Shown: positions 1 through 13,079, counted from the first letter of the stretch. The stretch: DNA of 64,000 bases from Cryptomeria japonica (GCF_030272615.1 NC_081408.1:310637118-310701117), one strand, 5' to 3'. Program-made: numbers and translations. Notes: a model not told the origin generated them from the letters alone.

Positions 1-1178
1 AGATTACGAGGTTCTTCTTTAAAGTGTGGCCACTTTTCCTCTATGTCCATAAATGCTGAACCATCCATAGGCATTTGAATAATTTCATCTCGACTTCTAT
101 TGCGTGTATGGTAATCCATTAATTGCGCCAAGCTAGTGCACTTGAATAATCATTGTATACATGGAATAATGGGAATATAATGAAGAACCTTGAGAGGCAC
201 CTTTTTTTTTATTTGATTTGTTATATATCTACTAATATGACATTTAGGACATTTAGTTTGAAATTCATGTTGTTTGTGATATATAATATGATCATTGGGA
301 CAAGCATCTATTGCTTGATACTCCATTTCAATATCTTTCATAATGGTAGATAATTCTCCGTATGAGAGAGGTAGAATATTTGATGGTGGTAACAAAAACT
401 CACCTATCAATCTACAACAAAAAAATATAATTGGTTAATATAAAGAATATTAATGGTACATGATTCACCATTTATTAATTATAATGACATATATGACACA
501 CCTTAACATACATGAGATTGTTATGTTGTATAAACAATTCATAACCTTCAAGTTCACCAACAACAATACATCAGATAGAAGTGTTTTCTGGGAGCCCTCG
601 TAAAGGGCTTCATATGACTTATCAAGTAGAGGTAAATCATGAACAACATCAAGGTCATATTCATCATCATGATCAGCTACACTAGTACTAAATGTTCCAT
701 GGATCAATGTATTTGTACCATCATCTTCAATTGTGTTTTGTGGCTTATGATCATCATCTTCCATGGGATCATTATCTTCAGCTTCGATATTCACACCTCC
801 ATGTTCCTCCACTTTGAAAACCATATTCTTTGGGTTGTGTTGATCCATATCATGTGCTCTGGGATGCTCGACCAATATAAAACTTATCAACATAAATAAA
901 CCATGATCATGATCTCATCATCAAGTAATTTCTTATGTATATAAATTGTTAAAACGATATAATGAATAGCTTACCAATGGATGATAATCATGTCCCCCTT
1001 CAATGTGACCTTGCAACCTACAATGTTTCTTAGCTATTTTGATTAGAAAGCTTCTAGTCTTTAATCCCTTACAAATTTTGTAGGGACAATAACATTTTCC
1101 ATCACCTTTTCTTTTCAAGTTAGACCACAATCTAGCAATTGTCTCCTTATTTTATTGTCCATTGATATTGTTTGACAT
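1..1178 (-). pseudogene. CACTA (En/Spm) TNP2-type transposase, N-terminal part, broken
   Basis: This is the N-terminal third of a CACTA-family transposase, which cuts and pastes its own element in the nucleus. Reading on the minus strand, the zinc-binding transposase-associated domain comes first (CYCPYKICKG, then a His-rich stretch, about 1100-980). Next are an acidic linker and the conserved YEALYEGSQKTLLSDVLLL block (about 630-540). After that come ACPNDHIIYH, TKCPKCHISRY and KVLHYIPIIPCIQ (about 350-150), and finally MDYHTRNRSRD followed by MPMDGSAF up to the left edge. A 90-bp GT-AG intron at 501-412 restores the family reading frame (CMLR joins LIGEF). A second intron probably starts with GTAAGC near 976. 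In-frame stops lie at 1154-1152 (TAA) and 152-150 (TGA), so it is dead. The likely start is ATG at 1178. The rest of the gene lies outside the window. Family assignment is firm; exact splice sites other than 412-501 are inferred. Confidence 0.88.
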
Positions 1179-2885
1179 GGTCTTTCTTCACAGGAAAAAA
1201 ATTTGGGCTATAGAACTAGTTATATAGAAGTTATACCAAATTAAATCACTTGAACATAGAAATAATGCAAATCGAACCAAAACCATTTAACTCTTATTTT
1301 TCATCTCAAAACATATCTAATGGCTTTGTGGTGATTTAGAGTAGGTGATATGCTAATGGCTTTGTGGTATGCAATCCTTGTATCATATCTTAAGTTGACT
1401 AATGTGTAATTAGGGTAATCCATGAGTGTCTAATGTAAATTCATTGTCAATGTTTTGAATTCATCAAGAGTACGATGATAGTCATCTTTATAGGATCCTC
1501 TCAATACTATCGAAATCAGTGACAAGTAAGACAAAATTCTCAGTCACACCTTGGGTGCAAGCAAATGATATTACATATACTCTTGGGATGAACACCATTA
1601 AGATTAATAGACCCAAGTTAGTCTGAAAGGAAAGTAACTATCCACTCCCATGCTCATGCATACTTACATGACTAATGTTTCCCTTGTGTATCCTAAACAT
1701 TGGAGAGACCTTATTTGACTTGCCTAATCAATGTGGTTGTTGTCCTAATATGAAATACTAAGTTCTACCCTTGTCTCTACATCAAACTTCTCACATCATG
1801 TTTCTTAAACAAAACACACTATTCCCAATCTTCCTCAATACCCTCAATGAAGGGGCATGTATAATGGTTTCAACATACAAAGTCAATGATCATACACTCC
1901 ATTCTTCTAGACACCCTTGGATACATTACTTGGCTTCTAGGCTTGGGAAAACTAATATGAATTGAGCCAACACCATGAGGATAGGGTCAAGCATCATGGC
2001 AACTGTTCATAATTTGTAAAGATGGGGTTCACACCTAAATGTTGTCTCTCAACAATGCCACACTTCCAAAATTGTCATTCTCAGTGTTGAAATGTGATAG
2101 CTAGATCGGATTATGTTGATTAAATTTTAATGTTGCCTAAGTGGCAATTAAAATTTAATGTATAATATAATAACGGCAATATCAACCAAGGCTTATTGCA
2201 GGAAAATAGAATATATTCTGAACTGGGATAAAAAAATCCAGCTAATTATCTAGCTAATGTTGGTGTCTCAATAGAATCATACACTCAGAAAATCTCAACT
2301 TTTGACTGGTAGAATGAGCTAATACAGATTTTAAAGTACGATTTGGCTGAATCGGTCTCCAAAGTCAAGTCAAGGATCGGATAAGAAGCAGGAAGGTACC
2401 TGGGCCATCATGGAAACATTCGAATGGTAATTATATTGCCCAAGCTGTAGACATAACCAACATGGATCTTGATCTCTCTTATGATTGCACATCGAATGTC
2501 AGTGAATGTGCATTGAGCATGGGAGCTTCGTTTTAGCTAGAGGTAGGTCATAACTTAGTGGAAGGGAAAACTGGAGACCTCTATTTTTTCATGTGCTCTA
2601 GCAGATCCGTAGCTGGCTAGTTAGATAAAGTATGTATGACCAGCGACTTGACAAGTTCTCAGGATAGTAAAGATATGTTGTTCGGATGAAGCTTGATTGG
2701 AAGTCAGGCCTATTCTACTCTCTATACTTCTCTAGAAAGTCTGAAACTTTATATAAGGAATGGTTTAGATTGTAGTCTTAGCCTGGAAGTATCAATCTCA
2801 ACCGATGGTGCATCATTTTGGTCTTAGTTGCCTATGTAGAGAGGAATCGATCCAGGCCCAGTGCAACCGGCTATTTCAAGCAAAC
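1179..2885. other. No gene recognised
   Basis: AT-rich sequence upstream of the CACTA transposase fragment. I saw no convincing reading frame, no CACTA terminal inverted repeat (a TAGTG end would be expected here on the plus strand) and no LTR border. It may hold the decayed 5' end of the CACTA element. Confidence 0.5.
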
Positions 2886-3386
2886 GATGTGGTCTAGAAT
2901 GTTGTATGGCGGGTGGCTAATGGTACATTGGGTGGTAATTGACATTGGTGTGATGGGTTTGTTTATGAGGTTGTCATTTTTCCTATGGTTGAAGTGACCA
3001 TATGGAGGATCGATGACTTTGTTCACTTGTCTAATGGACAAGACCTGGAAAATGCCATTCTAGAGTTGGATTCTGATTGTTGGGTAAGCACCCTTGGCAT
3101 CTATTTTAACCACACCAACTACATCTCCTTTGAATTGGAGGAATCAGATAGTAAAGACGAGGAAATTGCCCAAAAAAGGGTAGTACAAGAGAGGAGGAAG
3201 AACTTCATCCATGAGGCATGGGAGGTGTTTAGGGTAGGGGCCAGGAATGGGAATCTAGATCCCTTCCAGAGACTACTCAATTCTGATGATAACTATCTCT
3301 TAGCATCTGCTGCTGTCAAACTAATGGAGATTAAAGAGAACATGGCTATCATACCCAACACATTGGGAATTAGTTTTTCTCTTTAA
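2886..3386 (+). pseudogene. Decayed reading frame of unknown family
   Basis: The longest open stretch starts at ATG 2985 and ends at TAA 3384-3386 (133 codons). The same frame continues upstream to about 2890 with plausible protein-like content interrupted by one TAG and one TGA, the latter sitting where a Trp codon (TGG) would read well. This suggests the ATG at 2985 is internal rather than a true start. The predicted protein is acidic in the middle (EESDSKDEEIAQKR), has a charged helical segment after it, and shows no membrane segment or recognisable catalytic motif. I do not recognise the family. It could be a host gene remnant or part of an unclassified element. Codon-like composition and length are the only support. 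Confidence 0.4.
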
Positions 3387-5760
3387 CAACAATTTCTTGT
3401 TTTGCATATGTCACTTGAAACCACACTTCTATGACCCTATTACAGACAATATGAATAATTTTGTAAAATTAGCAGTAGCACTATTTTAGGTACTTACCCA
3501 CTATGTTATAAAACATCTTCTTATCGTAAATAAAAAAAGTCCCAGGTGACACTATGTTAGAAATGACTCACCATTGTAGGTACATGGAGAACCTTTGATG
3601 GTCATTTTGCAGCTCACCTTGAGTCTACATGAGCTATAGAAGCTTATAATAAGTATGGATGATTGTCCAATTGCCAAATGACATTTCCAATGGGGCCCAC
3701 TACTTATTTTGGTTACTTTGAAGCATCAACACAAATTGGTTCATCATCGGAGCATCAACATAAATCGGTTGATCATCCTTGATCTTTGTTTTCCTCAAGC
3801 CACTTAGATCAACAACTTGAAGGAATTTGAGGAGTTAGTAAGTAGCTAGTTCTTAAATATAATTGAATCTCATCTTTAATTTAAATATCCAATATCTGAC
3901 TGCATTTTATGGTACATTAATATAATCTAGGTATTTTTTGAGGTTCTAGTTAAATATTTAAGTCCAAACTTTAAATAGCCAAAATATTTTCATAAGATTT
4001 TGTGGTTATGTTTTCCAGTTTATCAGTCAAAGATGCTTTGGTGTTTATGTTTTTTATTTTGGGGGTCAGTTTATAGACTTCTGAACAAACCAAGAAATAC
4101 CAAAGGCTACTAGAGAGGGAGTAGATATTGTACAATTTACTTGGTCTTGCACAAAATTCAACACATGTGGGCTACCCCGAAAGGTGTGTCTTATTTTGCA
4201 TAGTTGGATCATGCCTCTCTGATGAAGGATGCATTGTTCTTGTGAGTAGACTCAAACCATTTCAGGCAAAATAAAAATAACATAAAAGATGCTCTAGAGG
4301 TTTCAAACCGATTTTCATCGCCTATAATGATGAATGCTCACAAATAAACTAGAGAAAAAATTTCCTGTTGCACATTTTATTTTCCTTCATTAGTCCAACT
4401 AATGTTAACAATGAAGGGAGTAGGAAGCTTCCCATCTAGAGTCATTTAGGCGATGAATGTAGCAGTCAAAAGGCATCAAATGTGTTAAAAGTTTATTGTA
4501 GTAGTAAAACATCATTTAACAAGTGGATGATCAAAATATTACAAATGCTCTTATTAGATATATATGTGAATTGTGGAAGCTTAGACATGGCATGAGATGG
4601 TAGTTGTTTCATAGAATGTCTCAGCAAGTAGGCAATCTCTCTAAGAACAAAGAGAATACTATTATGAGATTTTGCAATTTAAGTATTTGAATTTCAATAT
4701 CATCTAAAGACAAAGTTTTAATTTGGAATTAATGTAAATGTTTACTCTATATCCATGTGGCTATTGTGGAACTAAAGTAATGCATTTAAATTTTTAGTTT
4801 AGAAAAGAAAGAAGGATGAAGAAGCCTAACAATAATCGTGACTATGATTTTGTCCAATGAATAATGGTGAATAGAAGATCATATTTTAGTGTCCATTGAA
4901 TAATGGTGAATTGTGGAGCTACTCAAGGAAGGACTTAATTCCCAAAAATATTCATTGGCATGATAGTGATATTCCTATAATGACATGGTATAATTGGATT
5001 AATAAACCTATCACATCTCTACTGCTAATCTTGTTTTGGCAATAGGCACATGCTAGTAAAATGTATAAGAAGTGGTACCATTTATTTTTAAGTTCATTTT
5101 AATATTTAAACTCATTAATAAGTTAAAATGTTTGTATTTACAAGAAGGTGGGAAGCTAAAAGATATAATTTTGTAATTAATTTTCAAGAATTACTTACCA
5201 GAAGTTGAAATAGCTCATTGCTAATTTCTTAATAGGTAATAAGATAATGATGGAGGGGTCTAGATTTATAATCCTTCTTATGCTTTCACATATGAGTTAT
5301 AACCGATTAGAAGGAGGGCATTTTAATTTAGTTTTGGAGGGAGAGATATAACTATATTTTCTTTGCCTTTAAATTCTCTGAATTTGTCAAGGAAATGAAG
5401 GAGATTTTAGGAATCTTTGTGTTCATTTGTATTTACTTTTGATTTTCATTTTCCTTTTTCATTTGCAATCCTTTATTGATGTTTTCACCTGTTATGTTAG
5501 ATTTTGTGTGTTGTTTAAATGATTTATGAGTCTTAAATTGTTCATATCATCTAAAAGGAATTGTTTCTTATGATCTTTGTGTCATTTGTCTTTATTTTCC
5601 TTTGATTCGAAATTCACAATTGCATCTATGTCATGGCTAAGTATAGGTGTTAGTTTTTCCTTTTCTACTTTCTAGTAAAAAACATACCCCTTAAAAAGTT
5701 AAATTACATCAAACAAGGGAATTGTACCTCTAAAATTTAGAGGAAAATCACTTATTTAAT
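3387..5760. other. No gene recognised
   Basis: AT-rich sequence without a supported reading frame on either strand. No LTR borders, tRNA or clear tandem repeat were seen. Confidence 0.5.
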
Positions 5761-5761
5761 A

Positions 5762-6190
5762 GTGATTTCTCCAACTATTAGTGATATTTGCCTTTATTGG
5801 TTGGGTAATTCAATTCATTTGAATTATTATTTTAAAAAGACAAATTTGTTTACTAATAATAGGGAATGGTTTAATGAATATAGACAATGCAAGAATTATC
5901 AATCTTTCAATAGTTACTGTTGTACATGCAACAAGTTTGGTCATAAGGCAGCTATCTGCATATCCAATACGAGAAGTGGAAATGATCCACAAGACATTAC
6001 ATGTTATAACTGTAACAAATAGAAAAATATTAGTAAGTTTTGCAGAGGAAATAATACCAAGTCTTTTCTTTCATGAAAGAAGGTCGATCTAACTCAAATA
6101 AAGAAGATGGAAAAGATATAGGTTCAAGAATTAGAAGAAAAGAAAGATGATGAAGTGAAGGATGGATATTCACCTCAAGATGGTACATAT
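5762..6190 (+). pseudogene. Retroelement gag remnant with CCHC zinc knuckles
   Basis: This is a short nucleocapsid-like fragment. Around 5923-5965 the translation contains CCTCNKFGHKAAIC, a perfect C-x2-C-x4-H-x4-C zinc knuckle of the kind that binds retrotransposon RNA in gag. A second, damaged knuckle follows (CYNCNK, a TAG stop, then KNISKFC near 6000-6045), in which the His position is now Asn. The next residues are Lys-rich with several stops, as is common after gag knuckles. No protease, integrase or reverse transcriptase is detectable downstream before the copia LTR at 7356, so this is an isolated remnant. Whether it came from a copia or gypsy element cannot be told from this fragment. 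Confidence 0.6.
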
Positions 6191-7355
6191 GGCTTTTCTA
6201 GAAACTAAATAGAAAGGGGTATCAATTTAGGGGAAGTTATGTTTGTAGATTTTTAGAACCCTTGAGAAGCAAAGATGTTGAAATCTTCAACATATTGGTA
6301 TAACATACTGTGGACATGATGAATTGATAGTACTAAGTCAATTAGCTTAATTTCCAAAGAAAATGATCTTCTTGTAGAGGATTGTATTTAACATGATTCA
6401 TTGATTGAGCCCATGTAACAACTTTGTGAAGTCATTTGTGCCTTCAAAATTGAAAACCATAGCAGTTATGATCTACATATGATAACTATTTATTTCTTGT
6501 AAGAGCAGAAAATCATAATGGAAAATGCTACAAAATGCCTACATAGGAACTGAAATAATCACCATTTATCAAAACACACTAAACTCTTATGAAAGTTGCC
6601 TTTGACACTTTGGAGAAGAAAAAGGTTGACCTACCTGAGACACCAAATGATCCAACTGAATGTAAGATTGTATTATCGTTGCTACTTGATTTCTATACAG
6701 AAAAGACCTTCTGAGAATCCTCGAGCTCCCTTTCTTTCAAAAGTGGATTTGCCAATCAATAGCACACACTACTATTGACAATTGCAGTGATAACTCAAAA
6801 GGAGTGCATGAACTATTAGAAATTTGGGTTTAATAGATTAGGGAAAAATATATAGTCTGCAATCTTTAATCTATTTGTGACACTATTGATGAAACCAAAT
6901 CAGATGCCCTTGATGGAAAATAAAACCTTACCTGAGGAGCATGCAGTTGTGGAGAGATCGCTTCGTGGGGGGGAAGGAGGCAACAAAAGATTCAACTTTG
7001 GCTGACGACGCTCCTGGCAAATGCTTGGTTTTTTTAAAAATGATCCTGCGTTATGTTTTTTTTTTCTTTAAAGTTCCTGAGCTTGTTGGAATTCTGATGA
7101 ATTCAGGCACTTCAAAGAAATAAAATAAAATTTGATCACAATATGCCTGGTTCATCAGAAACTTTCATTAGAATTTGAGGCCAAATGTATTAGTGTCATA
7201 ATTCTGACGAACACGGGGTAATTTTTCAAAAAAAAATTAATCTGACAAAACAAAACAAATCCCATAGCTCATCGAAAAACCGCTCCAAATGTATTAATGA
7301 ACCCACGTTCTTATCTATATTAGATTAAAATGAATATTAAATTTATTTTCATATA
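6191..7355. other. Degenerate sequence, no assigned gene
   Basis: One plus-strand stretch near 6594-6715 translates without stops for about 40 codons (it includes LEKKKVDLPETPNDPTEC), but I recognise no family. Another near 6941-7123 ends in a T-rich run. The last five bases, 7351-7355 (ATATA), are the left copy of the target duplication of the copia element. Confidence 0.4.
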
Positions 7356-7752
7356 TGTGAGATTTTGCCAAGATCAAGGGCACAATGAAAAGTATAAAAA
7401 TAGAGAGAAAAGAATGACAAGAACAAACTGTATTCTCATCAATATGAAAATGATCAACTGGATTCACCAATACAATGAATATAGGCCTTCTTATATAGGC
7501 AAGGCCATATGGATGTATGAGCACACAATCAGTGGGTCATTCAGTAGGTAGGAGAAACAACAACAAAACAACTGAATGTGGAGTGTAACAACAAAACAAG
7601 ACCACAAAAGGTGGAATTTCTCCAACAAGCTCTATCCCTATGTGCACACTTCCCTAACTGTCTCAAATCCAAACTACGAAGAAATGTATTATCCTAAGTT
7701 AACTTAAGTAAAGTGTAATAATATCCATAATGAATATTTATTAACACCAACA
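7356..7752 (-). repeat. Copia 3' LTR
   Basis: 397 bp, beginning TGTGAG and ending CCAACA on the plus strand. It matches the LTR at 13092-13543 closely at both ends. The two differ in the centre, around 7530-7575, where the other copy carries about 55 additional bases. Confidence 0.93.
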
Positions 7753-7763
7753 CCCCCCCTTAA
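7753..7763 (-). other. Copia polypurine tract
   Basis: On the minus strand AAGGGGGGG directly precedes the 3' LTR. This is the expected RNase H-resistant primer for plus-strand DNA synthesis. Confidence 0.8.
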
Positions 7764-8029
7764 GTGTAACTTAGGGGAATGAAGACTTAAGTCAACAATG
7801 CAAGATGGGTCCCGGCTACTAGGCCATGATAGGTACCCATGTACAATATGCAAATGCAAGCAAAACTATGCAATGAAATCTCTCACAAACGGAGAAAAGG
7901 AGAAAACCCAATGGGAAAAAACTCCCCCCCAAAAGAGAGATGAAAGTACAAAAGACTCTCAAAGAAGAAGGACAAAACCTCAAAGAGGAAAAAGCCCCCC
8001 CATAAGAGAGGAAGGAGAAGTCAACTGAC

Positions 8030-9660
8030 CCCCCTAATGACACATCCCGCACCCCAAAGAGATCTCGCAACTGTTGGAACTTACTCTCAGTGAAAGGTTT
8101 GGTGAATATGTCTACAACCTACTCCATTGTAGGACAATATTGAAAATCAATGACCTGCTCCTGAATCAACTATCGGATATAGTGCATATGGATCTTGATG
8201 TGTTTGGTCTACTGATGCTGGACTTGGTTCTTTGAGATAGCAATAGCACTCTGATTGTCGCAATATAGAACTGTCGGTCGTGGAGTGGTGAACCCAATCT
8301 TTGTGAGAATCTACTGAAGCCAAATGGTCTCAGTCACTGCATTAATAATGCCTCAATACTCAGCGTCAGTTGAAGAAAGAGCAATAGCATGTTGCTTCTT
8401 GCTCTGCCAACAAATGGGGCCTGAACCAAGGTGAAAACTGTAACCGGAAGTAGACTTATGATCATCAAGATCACCAACCCAATCGAAGTCTATGTAACCA
8501 ACCAGGTCAAGTCTTTTGCCTATTGCATAGTGAATCCCATAGTGATGTGTACCCTGGATGTAATGAAGGATGTGTTTGGATGCTTTCCAATGAAGCTCAT
8601 GTGGTTCTTGCATGAAGCGGGAAACCATGCCAACTACAAATGAAATATCAGGGCATGTATGGGTCAAGTAGATGAGACTACCCACAAGCTGACAATACAA
8701 AGTGGCATCAACTGGTGGAGAAGAACACTGAGCCTCAAGCTTGTCTCCTAAAAGAAAAGGAGTCAGTGCAAGCTTACAATCAACCGTATGAAAGTGTGCA
8801 AGTAGATCAAGAGCATACTTGGGCTGCGATAGTGTAATCTAGAAAGGTGACTGTGAAATCTCTATCCCGAGAAAGTAGTGCAAAAGACCCAAGTCAGTCA
8901 TAGCAAATCTGTCATGCAAAGCAGATTTGACCCTGCTAATGATGGATGCGGTACTCCTTGTGATGATCAAATCATCAACATAGAGCACAAGGATCAAGTG
9001 AGAGTCATCGTGTTGCAAAATATAGAGATTCAGATTGGAATGACACCAGGTGAACCCTGCTAAGAGAAGAAAGGAATCCATCTTGGCATACCAAGCCCTG
9101 GGGGCCTGCTTAAGGCCATAGAGAGATTTCCTTAGTCTGCAAACCAAGGAAGTATCCTAGATGAAACCCTGTGGCTGCTCCATATAAATATCCTCATCAA
9201 GATCACCATGAAGAAAAGAACTCTTCACATCCATCTAATGTACAACCCAACCATGAGCTGCAGCAATAGCAAGTGTCAAGCGAATGGAGTTCATCTTGGC
9301 TACGGGTGCAAAGGTTTCAGTATAGTCAACACCTACTACCTGGGAGAAACCTTTCGTAACAAGTCGAGCCTTGTACTTATCCACACTACCATCCACAGCA
9401 TACTTGGTCTGATAGATCCACTTACATCGAACCATCTTTCTCCCCTTAGGGAGATGGACTAAATCCCATGTGTTGTTCCTCATCAAGGAACTATACTCTT
9501 CCTCCATAGCTTGGTCCCACTCATGAACCCCTGATGCTTCCCAAAATTTTTGTGGATCGGAAGCAGTAGCAATGAATGCATGTGGAAGATCCTGATGTTG
9601 TGATCGAGTTCTCCATGTATCTGAAGGATCCCCAACAAGAGAACCGTGGAATCAAGTGTC
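8030..9660 (-). pseudogene. Copia pol: reverse transcriptase and RNase H, broken
   Basis: This is the C-terminal half of the copia polyprotein. In order on the minus strand come WDLVHLPKGRKMVRCKWIYQ and FAPVAKMNSIRLTLA (RT fingers), the LRKSLYGLKQAPRAWY block, LYVDDLIIT (the YVDD active site, about 8990-8965), VGSLIYLTHTCPDISF, HWKASKHILHYIQGT, then RNase H with KSTSGYSFHLG and ALSSTDAEY, ending near VVDIFTKPF (about 8115). The catalytic YVDD is intact. In-frame stops include TAG at 9235-9237 in the conserved VHQMDVK motif, TGA at 8353-8355 after DAEY (normally Arg), TAG at 8170-8172 and TAG at 8119-8121 (normally EQVADIF). A frameshift near 9600-9660 separates it from the integrase frame. 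Frame assignment is secure because one frame carries every motif from 9507 downwards. Confidence 0.93.
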
Positions 9661-12075
9661 TGTCGAGCCCAATGAGGTCTAGGTGGAGGTGGAGAATGAG
9701 GCTCCTCAACTACAAGTGGACCCTGTGGAGGTGTAACCCTGTGAGTCGGAGTTGAAGAAGTCTCATCATCTGAATCACTAGCATCACTATCCATAATAGA
9801 GTAAGGTGGAGGAGGTAGAGAGGCTAAGCTACGAGAGATTTCCTCAAAGTGAACACTCCTCTCAATGAACACCTCATGTGTCTCAGGATCCATCAATCTA
9901 TATGCCTTAACACCCTTAGGATATCCAACAAATATGCAAGTTCAACTCTGTGGTTCCAATGCCTTCCATTTCTGCAGAGGTATGCGAGCCCATGCTGGAC
10001 ACCCAAAGACTCTGAAATGTCTCACAATTGGTTTCCTACCAACCCAAGCTTCAAAAGGAGTAATACCTTGCAAAGCTTTGTGAGGAACCCAATTTTGGAT
10101 GTGTGTGGCACAATTGATTGCCTCGGCCCAAAAAGCGGGATCAAGAGAACGTGCATGAATCATACAGCTAGCCATTTCTTTGAGAGTTCTATTCTTATGT
10201 TCTGTAACTCTGTTCTGCTATGGAGTGTATACTATAGAATGCTGAAGATCAATCCCCTCAAATGTACAAAAATCCTCAAGTCTCTTGTTCACATATTCCC
10301 TTCCATTATCTGTACGAAGAATCTTCACCACTTTCCCAGATTGCTTCTCCACATGAATCTTGAAGTCCTGAAATCTATCAAATACTTCACTCTTATGAGT
10401 AAGAAAGTAGACCCAAGTGAAGCGGGAGTAGTCATCAATGAAGGTGAGGACATAGCAGGCCTTACTAAATGAAGATGCTGGAAATGGACCTGCTACATCG
10501 CTGTGAACATGTTGAAGAACTTCCAAAGCTTTCCAAGATTTCCCCTTATCAAACTTTTCCTCGGGATGCTTTCCCATGGAACAACCTGAACATACACCCT
10601 CTGAAAAGCTGATTCAAGGTAGACCTATGACCATGTCTTTACTGTTGAGCTACTGAAGATAGTGGTAGTTGAGGTGACCAAACCGCTCGTGCCATAGCTT
10701 ACTTTCTGAATTTGAATGAGTAAGCAAGGCCCTAGAAGGTGAACTTGGCACAAAGTGGGAGAATGAATAAAGCCTTGAGTTGTCATTGACTTGTCCCACT
10801 GCTACCAAGGCATCATCATCAAGTTCCTTTACCACAACTGAATCTGGTGTAAACTCAACCTTTTTCCCATTCCCATAGTGAGTGATTTGGTAGATAGAGA
10901 GAAGGTTGGTAGACAAGTTAGGAACATAGAGAACATTCTCAAATGTTCCATCATCCATGTCAACTGAACCTTTCCCTTCAACCTCTACTTGTGTATCATC
11001 ACCTATGTAAATATGAGGTGCCTTAGATGGCTCCAATGAAGAAAATTGCTCCTTTGTAGAACCCATGTGATATGAGGCACTTGAGTCAAGTATCCACTGC
11101 TCTGAAGAACTTGTTGTAGCCACAAATACTTTCCCTTTTCCCTTAGACTGTGAGGAAGAGGAAGGCGATGAATCCTTCTTTGTGTAGGCAAATGGCAAGT
11201 TGATGTTGTTTTTCTTAAGAAGATTAGTTAACTCATCAACTTGCTTTGTGTGGCATCGATGCTCATCATGACCATACTTCTTGCAATATGCACAAGTTGG
11301 CTTATCCTTCTTAGGTGGTGTCCCCTTCTTGGAAGAGGATGAAAAATCGCCTTGTGATGGAGAGGATGATTGTCCTTTTTCTTGTTGTGGCTTAGACTTG
11401 GAATGCTTCTTCTTCTTGTTGGAATCTTTTCCTTGACTTCCTTGATTCCCTTGATTAGGTACCAAAGCCCGGGACTTTGAAAACTTGAGAAGCCCCATGT
11501 TCAACAACTTAGATTGTTCCAATATCAACATTTCTGTGAAAGCATCAAATGAAGGCATAACATAGGAACTCCCCACTGCCAAACGATAAGTTTGGAAGCT
11601 AGACACAAATGCTGCATATTCTGGTGCAAGTTTGTCCAACAAGTTGAATATCAACTGAGCATCCTTTTTGTCAATTCCATAATCCTTAAGCTTTGCTCTT
11701 AGCTCATTTGCTTTGGTGACATAATCTTGGATTGTATCAAAACTCTTGGGATCCAAGTTGGTGAGCTCATTGTCAATCTTATAACCTCTGATTTCATCAA
11801 CTTGACCATACAATTTCTAAAACATATCCCAAGCACCACTTTTCAATATGAAAGATGAGGTCATCTGATACATACTTGCACAAAGTTCCAAGAGCCATGC
11901 AATTCTTAGTGAGCCATTTTAGCTGAGCATTAGGATCAACATTAGGATCAGGTGGTGCTACTATTGTTCCATCTATGTAATGCGTGAGACCTTTTTCCAT
12001 TAATTTGTTCCATACTTTAATTTTCCATGATGCATAATTATGTGGAGTTAAAGGTGGGAATTTATGAGAACTCAT
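9661..12075 (-). pseudogene. Copia gag-protease-integrase, broken
   Basis: The most likely start is ATG at 12075 (MSSHKFPPLTPHNYASWKIK), which matches the usual copia gag start. Gag continues through SFDTIQDYVTKANEL and LLDKLAPEYAAFV to a CCHC knuckle, CAYCKKYGHDEHRC (near 11285-11240). The protease motif reads ILDSSASYHM (about 11095), with Ser in place of the usual Gly after the active-site Asp-Ser. Then come the pre-integrase LWHERFGHLNYHYLQ and the integrase core: HSDVAGP, RTDNGREY and TEHKNRTL, retaining the DDE residues. Breaks include a 1-bp frameshift near 11815, a TAG just after it, TAG at 10650-10652, a TGA near 10617, TAG at 10218-10220 (in TPQQN) and TGA at 9942-9944 (before TCIFVGY). 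A proline- and acid-rich linker follows the integrase. Confidence 0.93.
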
Positions 12076-13079
12076 TGAAACAAAAATGAAAGAGAACAAG
12101 GAAAGAGAGGCACAATCATACAAGACACCCCCCCAAAAGTGATGATTTGGCACTTTATACTTAGTGTATGTACAATGGGCCACTTGCAAAAAATGGCAAA
12201 GTGGAATTCTGATTTCAATTTTACAACTGCCTCAATAAGGCCAAAAGAGACTCAAACTGATAATGCAAGACATCTAAACTAAGATCCAAGCAATTTACAA
12301 GTACTAAATAGGCCAAATAAGACCAATATTTGAGAGTACAATTTCTATTTAAAATCTCTGAAATCTGATCATAGATTATGAAAGTAGATGAAAAATCATG
12401 CACTTTCAAAAAAAATAGCACCTGAAAAGGAGGTCGTATGAACTCAAATGAGGCCTTTGAAGTTGCAGAATTGAGGATTGGACAAGTATAGCTGAAAGAA
12501 TCTAAATATTCCGAAAAACCTATGCACCAAAACTAGAAAATAACTACACCACTGCGAAGAGCACAAAAAATTAGCCCAAATAATAAAAAATTGCACCAAA
12601 AAGGAGCAAAATTGAGCAAGTTATGGGCCTCCAAAGTTGACCCAAAAATCCAAACTGCTTAACGGAGAGGGGTCTAAAAATTTCCAAAGAAAATGCTGAT
12701 TGGGTGCCGCTGACTAGGCAGAAGGTACGGATCCCAAAAATAATTTTCAAATTTTATTTATTTATTTATTTATTTATTTTTTAAATTTTCAAACTCGAAA
12801 ATAATTTTCAGAAAAAAAATAATTTTTTTTTTTTTTTGAAAAAAATCCGAAAATTCCATACCGTACCGCCCAAATTGGGCAAAAAATTTCCTCCACACCC
12901 AAAAATCGATTTTCACCAAAATAGGTCAAATTTATACTCGATTTTTATTGAAATGGCCTCCTGAATGCAATGGTGAGGTCGAAAATGCTCCGAGATGCCT
13001 CCAAAAAGCGCAGTTCCTCAAATCTGAAAATAAAAGTCTTCCACGATGTCTCTAAAAACCAATCAATGAAGCCCCAATG
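12076..13079 (-). other. Copia 5' leader with simple repeats
   Basis: Untranslated leader between the primer site and gag. It contains a TTTA tetranucleotide run near 12757-12784 and a T run near 12822-12837. No supported coding sequence was seen. Confidence 0.6.

Noticed and set aside
9849-10472. A 207-codon plus-strand open frame across the copia integrase
   Set aside because: Antisense shadow of the well-supported minus-strand integrase; no family similarity of its own.
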